NCBI GenBank assembly: GCA_039815415.1
Contig: JBCBZH010000219.1
Coordinates: forward strand, 1-7,651
Direction: 5' to 3'
DNA: 7,651 bases
Source: JBCBZH01 sp039815415
Lineage (GTDB): Bacteria; Bacteroidota; Rhodothermia; Rhodothermales; Rubricoccaceae
Part shown: piece after piece, positions 1 through 6,215 of the stretch
How positions within the stretch are numbered: the first letter of the stretch is position 1
Layout of the letters: each line of letters begins with the position of its first letter
Notes under the pieces: model-generated
Databases searched by the model: none
What the model saw: only the letters and a program-made list of their open reading frames with translations
Told to the model about the DNA's origin: nothing
Program-made: the position numbers and the translations under genes

Positions 1-395
1 CCGTAGAAGGCAACGGGAAGGCCATGGTCTGCAGCCGCACGGAGCACGTGAAGGGTCAGGTCCGGGCCATAGACACGCTGGGCCCCAGCACCCTCTCGCC
101 GAAGTGCCCACACGATCGGCACTCCGTCGGACGTATTCAGGTCCGCCACGTTCAGAATGTCCATGAACGCCGAGTCGTCCTGGGCCTCGATGACGCTGTG
201 CGTGTTGGAACAGTAGACCGTCCGGCTTTCGCCTCGCAGAGCCCAGCGGAGAATCAGCTTGGTTGCCTGCTCATACTCCGACGCATGAAACCGCACGCCG
301 AGAATCTCGCGCGACTCGGGCTGAGGGTCAAACGACGGCGACAACTCCGACCGGGTGAGGTCGAGCTGGCGATCAGGTTCCGAGACTTCGGTCAT
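1..395 (-). CDS. WecB/TagA/CpsF-family (GT26) glycosyltransferase, N-terminal part, cut by window edge
   Basis: I translated this frame by hand; it is open from an ATG at 395 to the left edge, giving 131 complete codons. After a hydrophilic leader of about 30 residues comes ILGVRFHASE, then YCSNTHSVIEAQ (residues 61-72), ADLNTSDGVPIVWALRR (84-100) and QRVYGPDL (106-113). This order (an N-T-H motif, a D-G motif, then R-x-Y-G-P-D) is the signature of the WecG/TagA/CpsF family. These enzymes transfer a sugar such as N-acetylmannosamine or its uronate onto an undecaprenyl-diphosphate-linked acceptor at the cytoplasmic membrane face; D90 of the D-G motif matches the aspartate proposed as catalytic in TagA. 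Family members are usually about 240 residues, so roughly half is missing. The start overlaps the end of the upstream GT4 gene by 23 nt, suggesting coupled translation. Donor sugar cannot be told. Family call is strong; the exact start is fairly secure. Confidence 0.86.
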   Translation of the reverse strand, partial: MTEVSEPDRQLDLTRSELSPSFDPQPESREILGVRFHASEYEQATKLILRWALRGESRTVYCSNTHSVIEAQDDSAFMDILNVADLNTSDGVPIVWALRREGAGAQRVYGPDLTLHVLRAAADHGLPVAFY

Positions 396-1596
396 CTCTG
401 TAGCGCGTAGCGAGGGCCTCGGAGTAGATGCGGGCGAGGACGACATAGTTGGGTTCAGGAGCGTACGTCTGTTCGAAGGCGGTCCGAGCGGCGTTGCGCA
501 TGCTCTGGTAGGCAACTGGATCGCGGAGGATCTCATGGACGGCGGCCGCCAGGGCCTGGGGCTCTTTGGGCGCAAACCGGATCCCTTCTACACCGTCGCG
601 AACCAACGCGCGCGCGGCGCCGCGATCGGTCGCTGCAACCGGGAGCCCGGAAGCAAAGGCTTCCACAAGGGTCATGGGTGTGCCCCCCTCGTACAGATGG
701 GAGGCGAACACAAATACACGCGCCCGGCGCATGAGGGCCAGCACATCGTTGGACTGCAGCCACCCTTTCCAGCGAATGCGGTCTTCCCCCATCCGGTCTA
801 CGGCGTCCTGGACGAGGGGAGCCTCAGGCCCATCGCCTACAATGACGAGCGGCGGAAGCGCTGCACAGTCCTGCCACGCCCGGAGAACGGTGGAGACGCC
901 CTTGCCAGAATCCAGACGTCCGACGAACAGAGCGAAGTCTCCGGTCCCCTCTCCCCTGCCCGGGTCCTGACTGAGCGGGTTGGCTTTGACGGTGATCCGG
1001 TCTTCGGGAAGACCACCCGCGACAAACTTGTCTCGCGCAAAGTCGGTGATGGCGATGTAGCGGTCCACCGCTCGCTGCCACGTCCCGGCTACACGATGTG
1101 CCGTCGTCATGCTGGCAACTGCTAGGGTCGCACTGCGGCTTCCTCGGTAGCACCCGTGCCGCACCCCCGGCGCGGCGAAGCTCCTCCCCACACAGATCTC
1201 GCACGGCTCTCCGTCGCGATGGAGAAGCGCACCGGGGCAGATGAGCCGGAAGTTGTGGAGGGTCTGAATGACGGCGGCCCCGGCGGCACGAGCGCCGTAG
1301 TAGCCAGCTGGCGAAATCAGCGGAAGGGTGTTGTGGAAGTGAACCACGTCGGCGCGATGATCCCTCGCTGCGGCCTCAACGGCATCGTGCCCGGCGCGAC
1401 TCCAGACCGTGGTTTTCGCCAGCGCGACGCGAGACAAGTCCGCCACTGTGTCATTCGACACCGTCAGCCGCCCGACATCATGTCCTTTCGCCTTCAGGAT
1501 CGCCTCTTCAGCCTCAAAGACGCGATCCTCACCACCGGGGAGTTGGTAGTAGTTGTGGACGAGCAGAACGCGCAGCGGGCGGCCGAGCCCATCCAT
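373..1596 (-). CDS. GT4 glycosyltransferase with conserved-cysteine N-terminal domain
   Basis: A 407-residue soluble GT-B enzyme that would add a sugar from a nucleotide donor to the growing lipid-linked repeat unit in the cytoplasm. The N-terminal domain begins RVLLVHNYYQLPGGED (residues 9-24) and contains VVHFHNTLPLISP (84-96) and TLHNFRLICPGA (112-123). The donor domain begins FALFVGRLDSGKGVSTVL (221-238; R227 and K232 fit the nucleotide-phosphate binders), followed by VIVGDGPE and the acidic motif YEGGTPMTLVEAFASGLPVA (302-321). Four cysteines (C120, C132, C135, C149) sit where a common GT4 subgroup has CPG, CxxC and HxCYR. I chose the ATG at 1596 because homology-like sequence starts right after it; the frame stays open upstream to 1890, but that part is proline/serine/arginine-rich and lies over the Wzy-like gene. 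Nominally it overlaps that gene by 68 nt. The spacing of the two motif glutamates is one residue longer than usual. Sugar specificity is unknown. Confidence 0.9.
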   Translation of the reverse strand: MDGLGRPLRVLLVHNYYQLPGGEDRVFEAEEAILKAKGHDVGRLTVSNDTVADLSRVALAKTTVWSRAGHDAVEAAARDHRADVVHFHNTLPLISPAGYYGARAAGAAVIQTLHNFRLICPGALLHRDGEPCEICVGRSFAAPGVRHGCYRGSRSATLAVASMTTAHRVAGTWQRAVDRYIAITDFARDKFVAGGLPEDRITVKANPLSQDPGRGEGTGDFALFVGRLDSGKGVSTVLRAWQDCAALPPLVIVGDGPEAPLVQDAVDRMGEDRIRWKGWLQSNDVLALMRRARVFVFASHLYEGGTPMTLVEAFASGLPVAATDRGAARALVRDGVEGIRFAPKEPQALAAAVHEILRDPVAYQSMRNAARTAFEQTYAPEPNYVVLARIYSEALATRYRDDRSLGT

Positions 1597-3010
1597 GCTC
1601 TGGCGCCCGGGGTTCGTCAGCCCCCCACGTCCACGGCGGCGTCCCGGTCGTGCGGGACGCGGCGATGGCGTCGTCGGGGGTATCGGCGAGGACATGCGGA
1701 GCGTGCTGATGGATCCAAATGGCGGCAAGGCCCGTGCCGAAGACGGTCCAGAACCAGATTCCGCCCATCGGCCCTTCGAAATAAACGTCGAAGGCCGCGT
1801 TGACGTGGAAGGCGATGAAGTAGGCTGAGAGAAGAGCAAGGAACCCCATCCATCGGGTCTGACCGGCGTAGCGCGCCCGCAACCATGCACGGAAGATGCC
1901 CCAGCTCCACGCCAGCTGGAGAATTACCCAGAGCGCCGCACCAGGGACGCCCATTCTCGCCAGCACGGTCATATGCCCATTGTGAGGACTTCGAAGCTCT
2001 CGGACAACGTCGAATCCATCCTCGCGGGCGAGGTTGATGCCGAAGCCTTTGCCCGTCCAGAAGTGCTCCCCTTCCACCGTGTAGTCGTAGATCTTCCCCC
2101 ACCAATCCAGCCGCCATTGCCTGGTACCATCGAGGTGATCGCCCCCCTGCCCGAAGACGCTCTGGATGTTGGTCCCGATTTGCTCGACGGAGATGGAGCG
2201 ACCGCCCCCATGAATCTGGAGCGTCGGCCCCACGATGAGCCCAATCACCAGGAAGAATGCAAAGGCATAGGCCAGGCGCCCAACGCGCGCGGTCGGTGGA
2301 CGCAGGAGCCAGGCGAGCGCACAACCCAGGAAAAACGCAATCATTCCGCCCCGGTTGGAGACGATCACGATGCCGATGTTGAACACAAGCGCGGCAATCA
2401 GCAGCGGGGTCCGCTTGCGAAACCCAGCCACAATGAACACTGTGATGCCGGTAAGCTGCACCATGATGTCGCCGCCCTTCGCCTCGAAAATGGTGACGTG
2501 TCCTGCCCAAGGGAGCGTCGGAATGGCATCCGGTGCGGCCTTGTAGGCCAGATACACGATCCACACGAGAGACAACACCAGAACAACGTACCGGGAGTAC
2601 AACTCCACGAGCTGACCCAGGCGCTCAGGCCGAGCCACCAACAAGGCCCCGATGATGAATGCATAGACACCGTAGCCGATCTGCATGAAGTCGCGCGGGG
2701 CGTCCATTCCGTAGACACCCAGGTACGGGACCATCCGGAGGACTGCCAGCCCCATCAGCGTGAACAGCAGCCAAACGGCGGGTTGTCCCAAGAGAGGCCC
2801 CAACCGCCCGGACCGGACGGCCGTGGCGACGCCGAACAGAATCATGATCTCGCCGATGAACAGCGGCGGCAGCCCGAGGTAGGCGAACCCTCGGCTGAAG
2901 ACCGTGTACCCAAGCAGGACAAGTCCCAGCCAGATCAGATACCGATCGCCAGCTCGGTCCGTTCGGGACAAGGCTGATGTGGCTCGGGACGGATCGAAAG
3001 CGAGGTTCAT
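1529..3010 (-). CDS. O-antigen ligase/polymerase (Wzy/WaaL superfamily) membrane protein
   Basis: A 493-residue polytopic inner-membrane protein with about 10-12 hydrophobic segments (for example 25-39, 45-66, 109-126, 138-156, 201-236, 246-264, 350-370, 385-403, 412-434). Features of the Wzy_C/WaaL superfamily are VSNRGGMIAFFLG (217-229, the usual S-x-R-G motif), a large polar loop at about 265-345, and within it GKGFGINLA (320-328) followed by SPHNGHMTVLARMGVPGA (341-358). The H-N of that last motif matches the periplasmic histidine conserved in ligases. It would polymerise repeat units or transfer finished glycan at the periplasmic face; ligase and polymerase cannot be separated by sequence, but the flippase next door makes a polymerase likely. 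The ATG at 3010 lies 9 nt after the stop of the flippase-glycosyltransferase gene. The last 30 residues are Pro/Ala/Arg-rich, overlap the next gene, and may be a frameshift product: see the G-run at 1621-1626. Without it the protein would end at about residue 464. Confidence 0.85.
   Translation of the reverse strand: MNLAFDPSRATSALSRTDRAGDRYLIWLGLVLLGYTVFSRGFAYLGLPPLFIGEIMILFGVATAVRSGRLGPLLGQPAVWLLFTLMGLAVLRMVPYLGVYGMDAPRDFMQIGYGVYAFIIGALLVARPERLGQLVELYSRYVVLVLSLVWIVYLAYKAAPDAIPTLPWAGHVTIFEAKGGDIMVQLTGITVFIVAGFRKRTPLLIAALVFNIGIVIVSNRGGMIAFFLGCALAWLLRPPTARVGRLAYAFAFFLVIGLIVGPTLQIHGGGRSISVEQIGTNIQSVFGQGGDHLDGTRQWRLDWWGKIYDYTVEGEHFWTGKGFGINLAREDGFDVVRELRSPHNGHMTVLARMGVPGAALWVILQLAWSWGIFRAWLRARYAGQTRWMGFLALLSAYFIAFHVNAAFDVYFEGPMGGIWFWTVFGTGLAAIWIHQHAPHVLADTPDDAIAASRTTGTPPWTWGADEPRAPEHGWARPPAARSARPQLLPTPRW
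1617..1626 (-). other. Six-G run beside an out-of-frame stop at the end of the Wzy-like gene
   Basis: On the coding strand the Wzy-like frame reads TGG GGG GCT GAC. One more G would make it TGG GGG GGC TGA, ending the protein at the triplet 1619-1617 with a 20-nt gap before the next ATG at 1596, instead of the present 68-nt overlap. This is seen directly in the bases. Whether the run is miscounted, slips during expression, or is simply as given cannot be decided from one sequence. Confidence 0.4.
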
Positions 3011-3019
3011 AACTCGATT

Positions 3020-5644
3020 CTACACAGAGACAGGAGTTGGAACGACATCGGCAGCCGCAACCTCTCGAGCTGGCGACGCGAGGAGTTCGGCGTACACCGC
3101 CAGGGTATCGGCAATCAGGGCCTCCCACGTAAAGCGGTCCTCCACACGCTGCCGCCCCACCGTGCCCATCTGGGCACGACGCTCTGGATCTGCTGCGAGG
3201 TGGCGGAACGCACGCGTAAGGTCTTCCACCACTTGCTCCGGCGTCACGGCATCCACGGCGATGCCTGTATCGGGCGTGATCTGCAGACCAGGGCCACCCA
3301 GGTTCAGTGCCACCACCGGGCGACGCGCGGCCATCGCTTCAAGGGTGGCATAGCCCCCGCTGTCGTGAAAGCTGGGATGGACGAACACGTCGCTGTCCCC
3401 CAGCACCTCCAGACACTCCGTACGGGGCACGTGACCAAGCAAGTGAACGCGATGCCCAATCCCGAGTCGCCCTGCCAGCCTCGCCAGCTCGTCGTGCTCG
3501 GGTCCTTCGCCCAGGATCGTGAAGGACGCATCGGAGAACAAAGCAGCATCAGACTCTATGGCTTGAGCAAAGGCCCGAAGGGCGAGGTCATATCCCTTCC
3601 AGTGGAGCAGGCGACCCGCTGCTGAGAAGCGGATGCCCGGCGTTCCGGGCTGGTGTGGCAAAGCACCAAGCCGAGCGATTTCGTTCGGGGGCAGCGCCAC
3701 GCTCGCAGGAGCCACGCGCACATCGTGGGCGCCGAGCTGGCGCATCCGGTCGGCGCTCTCGTCCGTCGTCGCCAGCGCGATGGTGGCGTTCCGCGCAGTA
3801 CGGCGGACAGACGGAAACCGATGCGAGAGAGACCGGACCCAATCGCGCAACAGGGCAGACCGCCGCCCAGCCGCTGAGAACCCTGAGTAGAAGGCACGCG
3901 GGGCCGTCTCGCCCCCACCGACGGGCCCCCAGAGGAACGGAACATCGCGTACCATCGCTCCCGCACTTGGCGACCAGTACCGCATGAACGACGCATGGTG
4001 CACCAGATCGAACGGCTCGTCGGCGTGCAGGCGCTGCGCCCGGCGCCCGGCGATGAGGTTCCAGAGGTGGTAGTGAAGCTGCTCCCGAATGCCACTCCGG
4101 TCCACACCGAGCTGCCAGTGCCTGGCTGCTTCGAACGGAAGCCGCGTGTACACGACGCGCAGGCCAGGAACGGGACGCTCAGCCATCTCCTGATCGATGA
4201 CAGGCTTGAAGCCGCTGTAGACAAGAGCGGTCACGTCGTGGTGAGCAGCGAGCCGGTGCGCAAACTGCCACCCCTGACCGGGCTCTGAGCCCCGCCCAGG
4301 CCCGCACGCGAAGGCGATGAGCAGAACGCGTTGGCGACTCGGATCCGGTTCGGCTGCGGGCCCCTCGGTCGGTTCGATGTCCGTCCCGCCACGTCGGAGC
4401 GACAGGCTCATCAGGGACGCTTCCGTCATCGCGGCGAACAGGTTGGAGAGCAGGGCGCCCGCAACGCCGAAGACAAACGTGAGCCCAGCTCCAAGTGTGG
4501 ATGCCACAGCTGCTGCGCCCGCCCGGGCCCCAAACACAGCCTGCGGGCGCTCCTGCGATCGGAGAACCGCCTGCGCCACATTGGACACCGCCAGAGCAAG
4601 CGGCAGCAACCCGATAAGCCAGAGCAGGTTCGCGTAGGCGTCGTACTTGCCGTCATAGAGCCACGAGAGTACGGGTACCCCGAGTACGGCCAGCAGGAGC
4701 GCATACACGACTGCGAGCCCACCAATCCCGCCGCCAATCAGAAACGCCTGGCGACGAAGCTGCCCCGCTTGCCCGGCACGCACGAACACAGGGATGAGCA
4801 AGTGCGCGAAGGCATGAAAGACGTGGACGATTGGGAGGACGAGGTTATAGAGCGCGCGGAGGGCCCCCGTCTCGGCCAGTCCGGCCCAGAGAGGCAGCAG
4901 CAAGAACGGCAAGAAGCCGTTGTACCACTCCAGCACACCTGTGCCCGCCGCCCAGCCGCCGTAGTCCCGGTGCCGGTCAACCACATCAGCGGCGAGAGCC
5001 GAATCTCGTGGGGACCGAAGAGGAACCTTCAGCTTCAACGTGATCACGGTGGCTGCGGCCAGGCTCGCCCCTGCCATCAACCCGATGGCTGAGGCCTCAT
5101 TCAGTCCTCCTACGTGGTTGAGTCCCCACGCGCCAACCAGCACAATCCCAGCATACAGCACCCCTGTAGTCGCCGCGAGCTGAGGCTGCGTTCGGATGTA
5201 GCAGGCCGACCGCATCTGCCATTGAAAGAGAATGCCTGCCTGCCCAATCGCCAGCGCGCCGAGCGCCATCGCCAGCCCGAGGTGACCGCTCGCCCACGCG
5301 CCGAGAGCCCCGGCCCCCAGCACGGACCCGACGCCGACCGAGAACCGAGCCTGCCCCCCCAGGAGAATCCTGAGATAGGCCTCCAGGCGCTTGACAAAAC
5401 GCCCTGGCCCGTAGACAAGCATCGGCTCGGAGAAGTATCCCCCGTGGATGGTCCCGAGCAGCAGAAACACGGTGTAGGCGACCGTATAGGCTCCATAGCC
5501 TTCGGGCGGAAGCCATCGCGCCAACAGCACGTTGACAACGAAGTTGGCCCCGGCGAACAACCCCTGGTCTGCCAGAGACCAGACGCCTGTTCGGACCCAC
5601 GTCCCCGACCGGATGCTATCGATCAGAGAACGGAGTCGAGACAT
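3020..5644 (-). CDS. Fusion: Wzx-like polysaccharide flippase + GT4 glycosyltransferase
   Basis: One uninterrupted frame of 874 residues holds two complete-looking proteins. Residues 1-417 are a polysaccharide flippase of the MATE/MOP type. It starts with SLADQGLFAGANFVVNVLLA (23-42) and WLPPEGYGAYTVAY (44-57), typical of Wzx-like proteins, and has about 12 hydrophobic segments, ending near LSNLFAAMTEASLMSLSL (399-416). A linker of about 20 residues (418-438, nt 4331-4393) rich in Pro, Glu and Asp follows. Residues 439-874 are a full GT4 enzyme: VLLIAFACGPGRGSEPGQGW (440-459), FDLVHHASFMRYWSPS (545-560), VPFLWGPVGGGETAP (568-582), donor-site AGRLLHWKGYDLAL (676-689) and HDSGGYATLEAMA (760-772). 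An even number of membrane segments would put the enzyme in the cytoplasm, beside the flippase entrance. The start ATG follows the SLBB gene by 55 nt with no clear ribosome binding site. M412 (ATG at 4411) has GGAAG 8 nt upstream and could serve as an internal start for the enzyme alone. Both domain calls are strong; that they act as one chain is inferred from the unbroken frame. Confidence 0.88.
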   Translation of the reverse strand: MSRLRSLIDSIRSGTWVRTGVWSLADQGLFAGANFVVNVLLARWLPPEGYGAYTVAYTVFLLLGTIHGGYFSEPMLVYGPGRFVKRLEAYLRILLGGQARFSVGVGSVLGAGALGAWASGHLGLAMALGALAIGQAGILFQWQMRSACYIRTQPQLAATTGVLYAGIVLVGAWGLNHVGGLNEASAIGLMAGASLAAATVITLKLKVPLRSPRDSALAADVVDRHRDYGGWAAGTGVLEWYNGFLPFLLLPLWAGLAETGALRALYNLVLPIVHVFHAFAHLLIPVFVRAGQAGQLRRQAFLIGGGIGGLAVVYALLLAVLGVPVLSWLYDGKYDAYANLLWLIGLLPLALAVSNVAQAVLRSQERPQAVFGARAGAAAVASTLGAGLTFVFGVAGALLSNLFAAMTEASLMSLSLRRGGTDIEPTEGPAAEPDPSRQRVLLIAFACGPGRGSEPGQGWQFAHRLAAHHDVTALVYSGFKPVIDQEMAERPVPGLRVVYTRLPFEAARHWQLGVDRSGIREQLHYHLWNLIAGRRAQRLHADEPFDLVHHASFMRYWSPSAGAMVRDVPFLWGPVGGGETAPRAFYSGFSAAGRRSALLRDWVRSLSHRFPSVRRTARNATIALATTDESADRMRQLGAHDVRVAPASVALPPNEIARLGALPHQPGTPGIRFSAAGRLLHWKGYDLALRAFAQAIESDAALFSDASFTILGEGPEHDELARLAGRLGIGHRVHLLGHVPRTECLEVLGDSDVFVHPSFHDSGGYATLEAMAARRPVVALNLGGPGLQITPDTGIAVDAVTPEQVVEDLTRAFRHLAADPERRAQMGTVGRQRVEDRFTWEALIADTLAVYAELLASPAREVAAADVVPTPVSV

Positions 5645-5699
5645 GGCGAGAGGATCCGAGCCGCGCGCGGTGCGACCCCGTCGCGCTGGCGGACGGAAT
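5645..5699 (-). other. Longest intergenic gap in the operon (55 nt)
   Basis: This gap between the SLBB gene and the flippase fusion gene is the only spacer over 12 nt. It contains one small perfect inverted repeat, GCGAC-GGG-GTCGC on the coding strand (5672-5684), with no following T-run, so it is not a convincing intrinsic terminator. No -35/-10 pair and no Shine-Dalgarno sequence are visible before the ATG at 5644. It may affect relative expression or mRNA stability, but nothing in the bases demonstrates this. Confidence 0.3.
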
Positions 5700-6203
5700 C
5701 TAGTTGCCCGTGACCGCCGTAACGATAAACGCGAGCGTGCCGACCGTGCCGATCACCGTCGCGATGTCCTGCCAACCAATCCGCCGCCGCTCAATCACCT
5801 CAACCACCAGCGCGTCGTCGTGCTGAAGCCCCGGGATAAACGCCGGGTTCGAGGAAGCATCCTCCAGGTTGGCCGCATAGATCTGCCCCACGTCTGGTCG
5901 GAACAGTCGCAGCTCGACCCGTCGGTTGCTGTTTCGGTCGCGGACCTCGAATCGCGGACCACCCGCAAGCGAAAGGAGGCGCCGCATGTCTGTATCGGTG
6001 GAGACCTCGTACAAACCGGGATACAACACCGACCCGTTTACACTTACCTGTATGGTGGCTTCACCGGGGAGGTGGTAGTAGTAGTAGCCCGTGGTGTTCT
6101 GGCGCATCTGCTCACTCTGCCCGATCCGTGTCACCGGTTGGGCCGAAGCGGGAAGCGCGAGGACGAGAAGAAGAGCCGCGAGGGCGAGCGGGAGACGAAA
6201 CAC
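5700..6203 (-). CDS. Short secreted SLBB-domain polysaccharide export protein
   Basis: A 167-residue protein. Residues 1-21 form a signal peptide (hydrophobic core, then LPASA before Q22, an A-x-A type cleavage site). A run of four tyrosines (40-43) leads into LPGEATIQVSVNGSVLYPGL (45-64), YEVSTDTDMRRLLSLAGGP (65-83) and DDALVVEVIERRR (129-141), which is the pattern of an SLBB beta-grasp domain as in Wza-type exporters. The C-terminus (about 146-165, IATVIGTVGTLAFIVTAV) is one hydrophobic helix. The N-terminal Poly_export domain of Wza (about 380 residues) and a lipobox cysteine are absent, so this is a minimal form. It probably sits in the periplasm tied to a membrane by the C-terminal helix and works with the kinase-like protein whose stop lies 12 nt upstream. 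The start is GTG, chosen because an in-frame TAG lies four codons upstream and the signal peptide begins at once. No Shine-Dalgarno sequence is visible. Export role is inferred from domain and neighbours. Confidence 0.83.
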   Translation of the reverse strand: MFRLPLALAALLLVLALPASAQPVTRIGQSEQMRQNTTGYYYYHLPGEATIQVSVNGSVLYPGLYEVSTDTDMRRLLSLAGGPRFEVRDRNSNRRVELRLFRPDVGQIYAANLEDASSNPAFIPGLQHDDALVVEVIERRRIGWQDIATVIGTVGTLAFIVTAVTGN

Positions 6204-6215
6204 AGGTACGAAGGG

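Noticed and set aside
355..1125. Plus-strand open frames over the GT4 gene (also 24-410 over the GT26 gene)
   Set aside because: Both minus-strand frames carry clear enzyme motifs; the plus-strand translations carry none.
1597..1890. Upstream extension of the GT4 frame (98 extra codons)
   Set aside because: The added sequence is low-complexity Ser/Pro/Arg-rich and lies over the end of the Wzy-like gene; the enzyme fold begins directly after the ATG at 1596.
1973..2977. Plus-strand open frame of 334 codons
   Set aside because: It mirrors the hydrophobic Wzy-like gene, giving a very polar Gln/Asp/His/Arg-rich product with no motif.
5391..5396. TTGACA on the plus strand as a promoter -35 box
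   Set aside because: It lies inside the flippase coding region, antisense, with no -10-like hexamer at proper distance and no plus-strand gene to serve.
5672..5684. Small inverted repeat GCGAC-GGG-GTCGC as a terminator
   Set aside because: Only five pairs and no T-run follow it, and the next gene belongs to the same pathway and strand.
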